64,000 nt of DNA from Pogonophryne albipinna (Eukaryota; Chordata; Actinopteri; Perciformes; Artedidraconidae): positions 12,907,112 to 12,971,111 of the forward strand of contig CM053253.1 of the NCBI GenBank assembly GCA_028583405.1, in the 5' to 3' direction. Within the stretch, counting starts at the first letter, position 1; every line of letters begins with the position of its first letter. Shown here piece after piece: positions 16,001 through 31,000 of this stretch. A program made the position numbers and the translations under genes. The notes beneath the pieces are model-generated. The model had not been told where the DNA came from and searched no databases. It saw only the letters and a list, made by a program, of their open reading frames with translations.

Positions 16001-19000
16001 TCGTGCATGTGCTCTCCAGCAATGTCTATACAAGAATGTGTGTCTGATCGCCATTATGTGGTAAATCAAGGCTTCTGGTCGCCGCTGGCGACGGGGTGTC
16101 CCGTGTGCCTGTCTGTGCATGTTCAGCCATAACCCTTCGTACACAAACACACACTCATGGATTCAGCCTCTCCAGCACTCCCCTACCACAACATGAAAGC
16201 AATTCCCTGTGTGTTTTCCTCAGCTAACATGTAATATCCTGCCATCCTCAGAGATAATATTCCCAAACACGCTCTTTTACTCCACACACTGTTTGTTGAT
16301 TACGTTTTCCACTGACTAACATCCAGGCCCAGTGATGACAAACTCCTGCTGAGATGTTATCCTGAAGATAACGCAGGGACTTTCTGCATGCCTGCTAATG
16401 ATGCTGAGGGTATGACGGATGAAGACGAGGATGAATGAACGATGATGAGGAGCACGGTTTGACTTATCTTTGCTGTGTACACACAAACAATAAATCAACG
16501 GATGTTTCGGCCTTCAAGAGAACAGCTATGATTGTTGAATGATAATGCAGACGTCTAAACAAATTAACACATTACAGTGATACATACATAGTTGATGTGG
16601 ATGTTTGACTTCATGAATGAATGTTATCAATACTTCCCTTATTTCAATAACGCTTTTACTAAAGTTGTTTTAATCACTACATATTTAATAAAGTATAAAT
16701 GCTTTTAAGTAAACAAACTTATCATTACGTTGTACACATCAGATTGCATCTTCTGCATTCAAAATCTTTCTTCAATTCACTAAGGAATATTAAGTAAAAG
16801 TAAAAGTGGTAACCGTGAAATAATGGGTAACTACTTTAAAGGTGGGGTAGGTACGTTTGAGAAACCGGCTCGAGATACACTTTTTGTTATATTCCATGGA
16901 ATGCTCTTAACATCCCGAGAGCAATGAATATCTGAAGTGCTTTGACAAAAAATCCATTACAAAATGTCATCTGTGGAAGCCGTAGTACTGTAAAAAGCAC
17001 GACCAATCATTTTAGCCGGCCCGGCTAAAATAACTGGAGCCTTCCATCTGTGCACAAACTTATCTCGTGCCCTCATTGGTCATGTGCGCGTTCGTGTGTG
17101 TTGGAGGAGGGGCTCTGTAAGGAAGTGGCAGATTTTCTCCGGTCGTGTATTTTCAAATTCTAGCGCACTCGAGCTGGTTTCTCAAACTTACATACCCTAC
17201 CTTTAACTGAATTAGATACTGTAATTCTAATTAGAATAGCTACTGTGTGCCACTATGTCTATATCTGCAATCTCTAGCAAACCCAATACAATAAAAGTAG
17301 AACAAATAACATCTGAATTGTATGATTCTTGTTGAAACTGTCAAATTGAAATTAAGACATTTATTTATTTATGGGGTTTTTTCTGGTTCCTAATCACCTC
17401 GTCTTTAAACCTTTGTTTTTTTCCTCTTATAATGCACATAGCTGCTGGTCCTTGGTAACATGGCCACCTGTGACTTCCTACAGTATGTGCGTGAAACCAC
17501 TGATCTGGAGACACTCACCGTTGGTGCTCTCCAGGGCCAGCTGCAGACCCAGGTTCCTGCCGGGGTTCAGGACCCAGTGGTTACTGGTGGCTGTCAGGTC
17601 GAACACCAACCAGCCCTCCTCTGCTGCCCAGATCACACGGGAGTCCAGCAGGAACAGGTCCGACTTCCTGGAGAGGACGAGAAGATCAAACACTTAAAGT
17701 CAGAGATGAACATAGATCGACAGGGGTTATATGAACAATTACGAAATATTTAAAACCATGTGAAGGGTAAAGCAAAGTGAGCAAAGCGCAAAGTAATGGA
17801 GTGGAGAGAGGGAGTTAGAAGAGTGTGACGGAGTGAAACAAAGAGATGGAGCAAGAAGAGAGAGTGAGGGAGGGAGGCTCCAGATGGTGAGGCCCAGGGG
17901 AACACTTCATTTTCTTAATTGACAATAATGGCTTTATAAACGACCGGTCCTTTCATACACTACGCACAGTCCATCACCGGCTGGAATCTTGTGGGAGAGA
18001 CAGCCAAATGGAGAAAGTGCAAGAGATATAAATATAGAGAGGGCGAGAGAGAAAAAACAGCTGCGGAAGTGGGGGAAAGTGTGTGAAAAGTAGAGAGAGA
18101 AATAGTGCATATCCAAGTCAATCCTATTGTCTGTCACTGAACTCTGTTTTTTTACTCTTTCAACATGGGAGACTACAATCCCTTGTTCTTCATGTGGCCA
18201 TTCATGTATCCCGACCTATTTTCTGACTGGGCAGATAATGTGTCACAGAGCTCTGCTTCATTCATGTACCCAGGCCCGTCTCTGGCAAAGGGATAAATGA
18301 CTGTGTTGTTCCCTCTGGACAACAGAAACCTTTAGGAGGGGTCGAGGAGAGCAGGACCCCGGCCTGTCCCGAGTTACATACACCTTTTGGACGTCCACGA
18401 TAAGCCTCGTGGAGGAGGTGGGGCTAAGACCAGTTTAATAAGAGAAGCTTCAAGATAAAGAATGCTACGAATGCTAATTTTAATAATTGATAATGTTTTG
18501 TAATGAATTGTGTCTACAACATAGGAACATAATGACAAAGGGAAATATCACAAATTCCTGGATCCCAAAGTGATTTTTAAATGATGCACATTATCAACAA
18601 CCTGCATAAAGAAGAGACAGCTACTGTAAGGTTCAGTGGTTTTGGAGTTATTTGGTTATAAATGAAATCATTAGGAGCACTATTCCAAATGTTGTCATTG
18701 CTTAGGAGCATGAAAACAATAACAAAAAAAGTACATTACTATAAACAAAACAACTTATATCCATGCTCACCTATCAGTGTGTTCCTTCAACACCTGGAAG
18801 ACGCTGATGCGGAAGGTCTCATTGTCAAAGCGCTCGTGGATGAAGTCTTTATAAATACGAAACTCTGCAGCAGTGACCGCCTCGCCCTCTGGGATTCGTG
18901 ATAGGTCGAATCTGAACTCACGGTGATGCCGTCGCACTGGAAGGAATTCCTTATCGTGCTCTACTGCAGAAAAAAGAGAAGGTGAAAATAAAAATTATAC

Positions 19001-22000
19001 TATCAATCACATTGTATGCTTGCAGAGAATGTAACTTTTGTAAGCGTTTTGCATCAATCCTCTCTAACAGCAGGGATAGGAACAGGTACTATGTGTTCAT
19101 ATGAAACTAAAGAGTTTATAGTGAGGTATTGAGTTGCATTTTACAGAGTAACAAGACACGTTTGTTCTCTACCTCTTTCTCAATATATTCTTCTCATAGT
19201 CTCTCAACCTGAGCTGTTAGCAAGAAGCTGACATAGCTTGTCAGGCTCTGGGTCAGTCCCAGATTAAAAACATCTACGGTTATGCAGTACACATGTTGGT
19301 TTGTGATTCATGAGGACCAGCACTCGGAGCCATGCAGCTGGCACACACTGAGCCATGATAGAGAGATGCAGGCGGACTCTGACAGCTTTATGAGCCCCTT
19401 TCTTCTCCCTCTCTTCCTCTCGCAGCCCCAGAGAGTAATCCAGTCTGCCCTTCATCTGGTTCTCATGAGTTGGGGGCTCAATATTTGTGTGCCCCATCCC
19501 CTCCTCTCTCTCATCCCCACATCCCAAGTTTCCAAGTCCATCCACCCCCTGCACCCCCAAGACGTGGCCCCCCTGACCCTGCTCCTCTCATGTCCCAGCA
19601 GGACGTCCCAGGGGTCAGCGCCTTGTCTCTCATCATCTCCTGGCTCTCCCTCCACCTCTCTCTTTATTAACTGCCAGACAGACCGCACACACATACAAAC
19701 ACATGCAAACAGATACACACCGACACTTAAAATGATTTATTATCAACCAAAAACCGTGAAGACAATACGTCATCTCCCCAGACCCCCGGTGGCATTTCAA
19801 GAACATTTCTTCTCAATAAGTGTGGTCATAAACCTTAGGTTTCGAAGGATTGAAGTGTTGTTGAAGCTAAAAAGGGATCTCCCTTGTGGTATAGATTATC
19901 CTTTTTAATTTGGCTAGTAAAAAAGGAAGAGTAAAAGTCAGGGGATGACCAATATGATTAGGATGTATCCTGTGGAGACGTTTGCACAAAAAGCCATGGT
20001 GGATGAAGTCAATAGTTAACAGTCCTAATACAGTTATGTTGTTGAGTATAAACTAAAAACCCCACAGCTGATGACAGATCAGATCTCTCAAGCACTGCCT
20101 CTGCCATTTCTAGCAACTATCCATGAACCACCATTGCCAACAAGACAGTTCTGTATCAGAGTCGACTGCCTCTAAACTCTGCAAAAATCTGGTTGAAAAA
20201 AACCCTTTTCCGACATTTGCCAAGCTATCATCATCCCCCTAGTGCTCACACACACACGTTATAATTCTAAATAATTCCTGACTACAACATACTTCTACAC
20301 CAGCTGGTAGTAATAGAAGTATGCAATGATGTAAATGTTATGCATGTTTCACTGCACAGCTTGTGCGGTGTTATTTCTTTCACTGCACACCTGCCTCTTT
20401 GTCTTTCTCAGCCATGTTTCCGCTCTTATGTAGTTCTCCCAGCGGACTCTCTCTCCCCTACACCCCCTTTCATTTATGTCTGTATTAAACCCAGTTGCTG
20501 AAGGACATTATACAAAGGCAGCACTGTGAGATGATTGGCCAGAGAAGAAGTAAAGAAAGGATCTAATTACTCTTCAATGAGGGACAGCTCTGCTCTCTGC
20601 AGCCAATAGATGGCCTTGCTTTAGGCTCCCATTGTCCTGGATCTGCTCTCTGCCCACATTGGACTGGTTGAAACAACTATTTACCTCTTCCTGAAAACCA
20701 GTTTTAGGCTGTATTATTAACTCAAGATCACATCTCACTCTCTATCCACCAAATCTGCACTGCACCATGTAGACAATTCATATATTTGAATGGTGAAAAT
20801 GTCTAAAGATACACCTGAGTCTGACCTCAGCAAAGTGGTTAGGAGCCTGCAGTCCCTTTAAACAGAGCTACTTTTCTCTATTCAAAAGTGAAATAAGGTG
20901 AGGACAATGATTTTTATTTCATCATCCATCTAATTACTCAATGTCTTTAGTGTCCTCTCTCTTTTCTCCTTCATACCTCTTTGCTCCGGGGCTTGCTTTT
21001 TCATCTGCTGCACCAGGGAGCTCTCCCTCCTCCTGCAGCCCAGCGCAGGTGCACTCCCTCTGGGGAGAGCGCCAGAGCAGCCGCCCGCCCCTTCACTATT
21101 AAATCTCTTTATCTTTTCTTGTGAGAACAGCTGGGTGCTGCAGTAAAACTCCCACACTAACTATTTCTCTCACAACACTTTCTATATCCACTCCTTATTG
21201 AATGGATTTCATCTGTATGGAGAAAACGAGAGCAGCCTACAGAGCTTATAGCTTTAGCATCTGCCGTTGTCTGTGTGCTTCTCTTTCTCCTACAGGCCAT
21301 TACAGCAGTATGGCAGTCATTAGATGAGGGGAAGAGGCACAGTCTAAGCCACGCGGGTGCATTTATGACTTCCTCTGGGAGGAAGTGAGTAGCCATCGCC
21401 CCACCTGTGTCACAAACATACACACACACACCACAAACATGGTGAACACACCCTCTCATGGGTTATGAGTCCTTCATTCTGAGTAGCCGGCGTTTAGATC
21501 GGTTGCTGCTCCTCACACACACACCCAAACACGCACACAAACACTCCAATACACAATATACAATCCTGTGAAGCGAACGATCTTGTGCGTCACAGCACGG
21601 TAACACAATCATTATGGGTTTGTGTAATCCGTAATTAGAGATGCAACACACAGGCAAAAGAGAGAAACACACAAGCACACATACACTTACATGGAATGAG
21701 CTGCTTTTATAGTTTGATTTGCTTTTACTACAAACTGCTGATGAAGCAGAGTCATACCACATCATTTGACTTGTGCGGGCCACACACGTGCACAGCAGCA
21801 CACATCAGAGATATCGGGATGATGACGACTCCAACCAAAATTCAGTGCACCTGGCAACCAGAGGTTTACTACGCTGTGAACAAAGTGTTAGCAATGCATC
21901 CTCTGTTATTTATGTCCCCCCCCCCCCACAGCGTACGTCTTCCTCATCATGTTCTCTACTACTGAGAGTCTCTGAATTTCATTACATTTAAAGGAATCTT

Positions 22001-25000
22001 CATTGGAATTTTCTTGTGTTTTGTATAAAACATGTGGTGGCCTTTAAAGGATAACTATTTTGGTGTATATATTGTTTATGTAAATTAAAAAACAACTCTT
22101 TGTGCAGCCCAAGCCTGATATTGTTCATTGCTCTTGCCATTAAAAACATATTAGGGAGCCACACTGTTGTTATTTTACTAGCAGAGACATTGGAACTGAC
22201 ACACACCATCCTGCTTCTGTAAATTCTTGATAGTGTATCAAATCCACAGCTGAAAAAAGTCTTCCAACAAATACACTTTAACCATTGGTCTAACATTTGC
22301 AAGTTCATAGTTGTGTAAGGAAATAATGAAACATGTTTGCCAGTTTAGTTTAATGGGATTTGTTAACAGTAAAAAAAGAGATATACTTGAATATAACCAG
22401 ACTAATCCTTTAACTGTTTTTCCCCCTCCCTCCCTCCCTCCCTCCCTGCCTCCTGTTCTGCCAGGCCAGTAGACCTAAGAGACTTCTCCAACACCTCGAG
22501 CTCCGGAGCAGCAGCGGCCAAATCTGACGGCTCACATTAGCCCAAGTGTCTGTTCGCCACCCTCACACCACTCAGTCCCTCTTGCACGCTTCCGCTGCTC
22601 AGCAGGGGGGGGATTTCACCTCTGGCACCACTCTCACTTCTCTCAACCGACAGCTTAAGCACCCCCCCCCCCTTCTTCCCTTACTACCTTTATTTCTCTA
22701 GAGATAACTGTACAACCATTACCTGCACCTCACTCTGCATCACTGTAGAGCCCATTAACTCTAGCTTTACACCTGATTCCCAAACCAGCAACTAGAAAAA
22801 GCAATAAATCACATCAGGGTCAGATTATTTCCTCTGGAAGTAAACCATGTGCATTTGATTGATGCCCCATAATGATCTCTCCCTCTTTCTTTCTTTTCCT
22901 CTTTCTGTTGCTCTTAATTCAACAATGTTTTAAGCACAGTACTGGGAACAAGTAAGTCATAGTTTCCGTAAGCTAAATCAGAGAGAGGGGAAATAAAAAA
23001 CAGAGTGCAAGGAAAGGACGGATTGCTCTAAATGTTTATCCTATGAAGCGCAGAGGGTTTGATCTCTTGGGTACCGGGTGACTACCCACAGAAGGGCGAT
23101 TACCACGTTAGGAAACATCCTGCCCACTGGCAACTCCTGATGACATCATGCCTGCGTGATGTATTTGTACTGCTGTAGGGTCTGAGAGCACTGGCTCCCT
23201 GGGAAAGGGTCAGCAGAGTTTCATGCTATAACTTACTCACACTTAACGATCATTAACTCACCGCAGTGTGTGTGTGCACGATCAAATACACATGAGCCTG
23301 TGTGCAAGTAGAGGCAGTAACCACAGGAAGAAGAGTCTTTACATTTAAGACTTGTGGTCAGAACCAAACTTTTCTGAGTTCTTTAGCATAAGGGCCATCG
23401 AGAGGGCTCAGATTTTAATCACAGAGGCTCGGTTGACCTCTCTTTCTGCCTCGCACTGCAGCCATCAAACATGCTTGCCCTCTGCACCTCTACACTGTAG
23501 TGCTGGGTTCCACCTCATGCTTCGCTGGGCATCATGGACCAGAGATTTATACTGAAAATGTAACAGCCTGGAACTCACAGGAATGTGTCTGACCGTAAAG
23601 CCTCTCCCTGGCGCTCTCCCTCGGCACCACAGCTGTGCTAAAGAGTTGGTTCATCCAAAAAATAAAATAACAAATTATCTGACCTCTACTGGTCTCTAGC
23701 CATGCAGGTAGTTTTCATTTAAAGGAATAGTTGAGGATTTCATGCTGATTTTCTTTCTGGTGGAAAGTTTGATGTTAAGATTGATACTGTTCTCATATCT
23801 GGCTGCAGCAGCCGGCTAGCTTAGCTTAGCATAAAGACAACAGAGGAAAACAGCTAGTCTGGCTTCGTCCAGAGGTAGTTAAATCAAACTCCAAGTAACT
23901 GTCGGATAGTTGTTTCTGGTCTTTGTGCCAAGTTAAGTTAGTAGCTTCATATTTCCTTGAAAGACATGAGTAACATAATTTTCTCATCTCACTTGAGGAT
24001 TTGTGTTACCATTACTTATACAATGACTAATTGTATTTTTCATGATGGATAAACCTCTACTTTACTGTGAGACAAAGTTGCAAATCTCAAAAGCCTTCAA
24101 ACAGTGACTGAAGGTCCTGCAGGACGAATAGAGTCATCTACATAAGTGGAACTTTAGACTTCATGTTCCGTTAGAGGTCTGTCAAGAGTGATTGCACATT
24201 CGGAAAAGGCAACGGTGACAACAAAGCAACCACATCCCAAATGTTTAGTGGTCATTGTTCTGCGGTATCTCACTGTGCTAATGCCACAGTCACCATCTGC
24301 ACTTCCTCTTAACTGCAGGATAAAACAACTCAGAGACGTGGAACCACAGCCATTCAGTTTCCCCTTCTCACTCTTCCCCTCATCCCCTTGTTTTTACGTT
24401 CTTTAATTTTGTGGCCACAGGGGCCACACCCTCCCCGACTTGCCAAGCCGCCTCTTATTATAGACCTCAAGAATATTCACATACAATGTACACGTTGGTA
24501 CAAAGTGACACACAGATTTCCCGGTGTCTACATAAAACTTCTATAATTTCCTCCTGCATCCCGGAGTAGCATCTTTTGCACACATGATGCGCACATTGGC
24601 ACCCTGCTTTTAACAGCTTGTTTATTTTGTTTAATTACAGCTCATTGCCTTTTTCTTTAAAAAAAACAAACAGAATAGCTGTGGAGGAAACATAAGGGAA
24701 ACACAGCTGCATGCTTGCCTAAATAAATAGAAGCCCGTCACATGCAGTTCATATTCCATGCTGCTCAGCCACAAAATGTCATCACTTTTCATTTAAAAAC
24801 TGTGCATACAGTTGCTTGGCTTTTATAAGCTTTGATTTGGCTGCTGGAACCTGTTGAGGAATCTGGTCAGTATTACGGGCTTCCGCTAACGCAATCTTCC
24901 GCTCGGAGAACCAACACACATCACACAGTGCAGCTGGTGACTGGGCAGGGTGAGTGGCTCTGAAATAGTGTTTTACTATTCACAAACACACACATAACTT

Positions 25001-28000
25001 CCTTAACACGAATGCTTTAAAGCACGTCATGTTCCAAGGAGGAAAATAGAGCTAATGCAATTAGTTTAAACAAATGCACGGCATTAGTGATCCACCTTCC
25101 CCTAATCTTTCTCTAGGGCTGCATTTCTTCTTCTTTCTTTTCCTCTCATCTCCTTCATTCGCTCCCCCTTGCCCTGTCAGTGCCCCAGTACCAAGCAAAG
25201 AGTGTTGTATTTGTTTTTGCAGCAGAGGAGCTGTTGGTCCCAGGATCTCAGGCCGTGCTCTGGCCCACATCTGCTCTCTCAGCTTTGCTGCTTGGTACCC
25301 GCCGGCAGAGAAGTGCAGGGGAGTCTAATATGCTGCAGGTCGCTGATAAGGCAAGGTCAAAGCAACCCAGATTCAAAAGAACAGGTGGAAATATAATTAA
25401 TTCTGTTATCCACTGTACTTACTTTATTATCCTACAGGTCACTTAAAGGTGTCAATTATTTCTCTTTCAGTATGCACTTTGAAGTGGGCCAAATGATGCG
25501 AGTTTAACACAAATTGTCAGCTATGTTCGGAGAGATAGAAAGAAAAAAAATAATGTCAGAGCTGGGGAGTGGAGTTATTATTATTTTTTTTTAAATGAGC
25601 CCAACATTCCTGGCAATGAAGGAGCTCCGTCCATCATTTGAGCAAAGTTAAACCGCCCGCTTAGTACATCTGGGCCTTTTGACCACTCGCCACAATGTCA
25701 AGTCCCACCCGCAGAGTGTTTCATCATCTCTCCCAGCAAGAGCCTTTGCCTGGCCAAGAGCACAGAGGCTCTGCTACGTACATCCAGATGTCTTCCTGAA
25801 CTCCTGGGATCAACAGGTGAATCTGAGAGATAATATATGGAGAAAAACAAGATTTTCCAGAAACCGCGTGGCTGTGAAAATCTGGGTGTTTTTAGAGTTT
25901 TAGAAAAGAGAGATTTTTTGTATCAATTTGTGGAATTTATATACACACACACACAAAACCTCAGCTTAATACATCAGACTGCGGAGAGTATTAAGAGAAA
26001 TTACCTGACAGGAAGGCAGGGCTATCTGTACCAATTGTAACATTCCTCTGCTTCTGCTCACTCCCTGTCCAGCAGAAAGCAATAAAACATGCACTCAATA
26101 ACACTAATTAGCTCCAGAGACATTCCTCTTGGGCAAAAGAACGAGTGTGTGTGCATTTGTCTCCCCACGTGAATGCATGTGCGTACATACACATATGCTT
26201 TTAGTTCACTGGGAGTGTATACAGAAGCGATAACATACATGTTCAGGAGGGGGAAAAGGCAAACTAGGTGTCACGGACAAGCTGCACACACAGAGGAATT
26301 GAAGGCCTTCAACACACACACTTGTGTTTAATTTGTTGGTTCTCATGTGATGAGAAGTCTTCACGAACACATTTTGGGAAGCAGCTTCTAGTGTGAGATG
26401 GCGAGACCGACACAGACAAATCCATCACATTACAACAACTCAACAGTGGACAATAGTATGAGTGTGTGAGTATTTATGGAGACAGGAGTGAGAAATGAGG
26501 TAGAGGGAAAGGGCAAGCTGTGTTTGGGGTTCAGAGAAAGTGTGTGTTTGAGTGTGTGTCTGTTAGCATGTGTGTATGTGTGAGTGAGAGGTGGAGAGTG
26601 GAAAAACATACAAAAGAACTTGAGAAAGTGTTGAAATGTTTTATGTCTGGAAGCACGGGAGGTTTAAACCCCTGGAGGTGAGGGCCAGAGCAGGAGGTTG
26701 GAGACTAAACACCACACAACACCACTGGGAACATAGGATAACTAACTAATTAAAACTAGGAGGCCATACTGATAATCAATACTGTTGGTTTAGGAGGGTA
26801 GGAAGGGAGATTTGGTATCAGATGGTCATGCGTGCGAGACAGATTGGAGACAGGGCCAGACATGATGGTGGAGGTCGAGATGAGGGGACTTGTTGGACTT
26901 TGAAAATATAAAGTTTCTCTGCACAGCTGCTTTGGCCTACAGACAGAGCGAAACATCTGCATTAGCCTCAGCACCATGGGCAGCCCACTGTGAAGAGGAA
27001 TGTGAGGAGCAATATAGGAGGGAGGGGAGAGAATGAACAGGAGATACGAGTCTTGTTTTTTTTTAAAGAGAGATATTGGAGCTATTCAGTTGAAATTACC
27101 TCTCCGCTTCTCTGCTATCGGCTATAAAAACTAAAGCTGCGTGCCTCTGGCGTGACTACAGTGTGACACAACTGCTTCCGAGCATGCGGCCATGAGTGTG
27201 TGAGCTGGTGACACAATGCTGTCTGAACGCCAAAGCCTCTAATAAATCCAAACTAATTTACCGGTTACACATTTCTTCCCCTCTCTGCTCTCAATTACCT
27301 TCCTATTAACGCATGCTATAAAGCAAAGGAACAGGGAGACAAACTGTGTGGCAGCTCCTGGGAGCAGACGGAGGGCACTGAATGGTGGAGGGCCAGGTGG
27401 TGCCCTGTTAGTTTACCAAGATAGCACAGAGGATAATTACCTGCTAGCGCTCTGACTCACTCAGCTAAGTCTGTTATGATACATCTCCCTTTTCTGATCA
27501 GAGCCCCAACTTATTCATTAAATATAGAAGCAACATTTCAATGTGACACATTACTACTAAAACTGGTAACCTAGTGCAAAATCACAGCTTTAATTGTGTG
27601 ATCAATCATCAAAATGTTGCATATCCCATGTTTACAACAATGGCAGCAAGAAAGCAGTGTTGTTTATGTACTGCTTTATAGCTCAGTTTACTGAAATCTG
27701 TCCCATCTGGTGCAGATTAGAAGCAGAAGAACATTGGGGAATGAAATGTACCACGGTCTCTAAATGGCTTAATATGTGTTCACTTTTTAAATGCTTTTAC
27801 CTTAGAAAAACAGCACTCCCTCCATAAATAGAGGCTGACTTACAGCATCACTGTTACACATGCAGAGACCCCAAAGCTATGACTGAGTTACCAAAAAAGC
27901 TACAGAATAAACAGTCACTGTTTATAAGAAAAGTAAACCATGACAGTGTTACAGTGAGAAGGCATACACAGTACCATGATAGGATATGGTATTTAACCCT

Positions 28001-31000
28001 ACAATACTGAAAGATATCATTATATGGAAAATGTATGCAAAATCACAAAATGGTTTAATAAATGTAATCAAAGCAATAAACTGTTAGTTATACTACGATT
28101 TATTATGATTTTATTCCTGTGAAGAAAGTACTTTTTCAGAGCCAATGGGCTTGGGGCTCAATGAGTAATAAGGGACAACAAACGTATAATAAAAAACATA
28201 AAGACAATATACTTTAATTGTTAGTTTTGATATTTTTGTGGGATTGGTTGACAATTAGAAAAAAAATAGCGAAAAACATAATTTAACAATATCATAAGAC
28301 CATTTATAAAATGTTAACTGCTGAAGATGGAAAAAGCATTATGTTGAACCAGAGTTGCCTTCCTTAAACTCCCCTAAAACACCCAAAACGATGCTAATCT
28401 ATGCCAGATGAGAATGGTGACCAACACAATGACAACATTTTACAGTAAAAAGACTGAACCTCACTCTTCCACACAAATACAGGTTGATGATGATGTTGCT
28501 GTTTCAGTCATCCAGGATGCAAATAGCAGACGTCCAACTCAGCCCTGTTCTGTGGTTTGGAAGGTGTAAATGGGCATTATGAGTGTTTGTGCGTGTGCCT
28601 GGATGGTTGAGTATAAACAGCCTGTGATGGAGTTTAACATGAACCAAACTGAACCGTAGCGCAGCGCAAGCCAAAGTAGCAGCCAAAGCACTGGAAGCTG
28701 TGGTTTGTTGAGGAGGAAATGCCTTAATTCACGGTGGCTGAGGGTTAATGCTGCCAGAGACCACTGGGACTACACAAAATAATAGTTACAAAAAGGATAT
28801 GCAAGTGTAGAGTACGAGTATAAATGCTTGTGCAACCTGACATTGTTTCATACATGTTTTGCGATTTCATTTATAATCTTTTTCATACCATTTTCTTGTG
28901 GCCGTCTTAAGACACAGTGAACGTGCGTGTTCACTTGTTGGTGTGTTATCATGGCATGTCCAGCACACGCCCAGTGCCTGTGTGACCTGTGTTTCATATA
29001 GCTGTTTACATTCTGAATGTATGCTGTAAGCCATTTACACAGCTGGGCTTGTAAACTGAAGTGACTCAGTGAGAGGACGTCCCTGGCCTGGGGTCTGTCA
29101 CTAAGCCCACACCCGCCCTGGCTGGCTGCACCGGAGTCTGCAACACTCACATAAGATGACGACAAAGTGAGGCAGCTCCCCTGTGCGGCAATCAGAAAGG
29201 AAGAGATCATATTAAGAATAATGCTCTGAGGGATGTTCTTTGATCGTTGTAAAAATGTGATTTTGTCATAATAACCAGGCCCCTCTAAGCAGCAACCAGT
29301 GTGCAAAGTCTGACCAATATACTTTGCCATGGTTGTTATAGAGACATGCAGAACTTGGAGGGACAGTTTTAACGAAAAGCCACGCTCATTTTGCTCCCAG
29401 ACAACCTAAATAAGAAAACAAACCCACAATGAGCAAATGTGGAAAGGAAGGAATTTGGAGAGGAAGTACTCAATCCATTCGATAGCCATCACTTACTTCT
29501 CTGTCTCTCTCTCTCACAGATGAGGGGTAATGAAACAACTACTATGTGCTGTTTTGAATCAAGCTGGCTTGACAAATATCTGATGTCAATGCAAGATGAC
29601 TTGGCAAGAAAGCTAACCCTGAACTCTATTAGCAGATGCAACACGTGGCAGATAGCACACACAAAGCAAGGGCAAATGGCCACTTTATATCTAACTTACT
29701 GAAATATGTGTGTGACATGAGGCAGATTCAGCCTTGGATAAAAGCCATTACTAAATCACATCAGCCACAAGACCAGTGTGACTTTCTTTCCAGGATTCTC
29801 TAATATATTAAATAAAATGTTCTCTCTAGCCACTGTGACCCATCACCCAATCAAAAGAAATGGACCGAGTCCCAACCATCTCTTGTCTCTTTCTCTCTGA
29901 AAAATCTAAATTATTCCTTTTCAGCTTACTGCAGCCTCGGCCCTCGACTTTGCAAGCCTCTGCGGTCGAATCCATCTGTGTCAAAGCCTGTCGAAAATAG
30001 TCACAATGCAGCAGCTCCCAACGTAATTACACAGTGTCTATTGCCAAGACACTCCAACAATGATCTTTCCAGGATTGAATGCTAACTTGCAACTACTTTC
30101 AGAACTCAAACTAAATTTGGAGCAGAGGTGTAACCAGTACAGAATTTGTTATCTTATCTTCCCTGCCTTTCGTAGAGAAAAAGCTAAAATATATACAAAA
30201 ATTAAACACAGCAACTCATCTGAAACATAAGTGGGGCAGTTGATGTGACTGCATCATTTCTAGAGCAAATTAATATATGATGTGTTCATCTTGTCATAAA
30301 TCTGACACCGCCTGCTCATGTTGTGATCATTTACACTTAATCTCTGATTGTTGCTGACAGCATTTTTTCCGATTAGATGAGTAAACGTGTCCAGGGAAAA
30401 AAGAAACATTTATCAAGAACTGAACAAAACGACTTGCATCGATCAACACAATAAATCACTGTGGAGGAACTGGAACTAACTAACTAAGCTAACTTTGATC
30501 ATTATTGACTGGAATAATGTTGTTGTCTGAAGGGATGTCTCCAGATTAGAGAGAAGGGAGGAGCCAGTGCACTTTGAACCCATTCTGCTGTTGACTTACT
30601 CATTCTTTAGATAACACATGGTTGACATATTAGCTGCTGGCTGGTCCATTATCCACTGCTCCAGCACCTGAACATTATCTGGTTGTTGCACAGCTGTTTA
30701 ACAGAGACTGACACTGGAATGTGACACTCCTGGTATTATCTGGATAACTGCACCCAGTTGTATGTAAATATGGTTGTTGTGCAGGTCTCCTGTGTGTGCA
30801 TGTAGGTATCAGAAACATGCGTGGTGAAAGAAATGTGCTGCTGCTTAAGGCGAAGTAACAACACATAATCCAGATTTACTATCACCTATGACTCATAGAT
30901 ATCCTTTGACTGAAACAATCACAACAAGCAGTTTGTAGCAACAAGTCCAGAGAAATACTTTAATATATAGCCCAGACATAAAGCTAATCAATTGCCATAG

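Noticed and set aside
19282..19908. 208-codon plus-strand ORF in bmp7 intron 1
   Set aside because: Low-complexity Pro/Ser/Leu composition, no recognisable domain and no promoter or splice context; a chance frame in C-rich DNA.
28848..29330. 160-codon minus-strand ORF in bmp7 intron 1
   Set aside because: No domain and a mixed composition typical of random frames. It lies inside an intron with no supporting signals.
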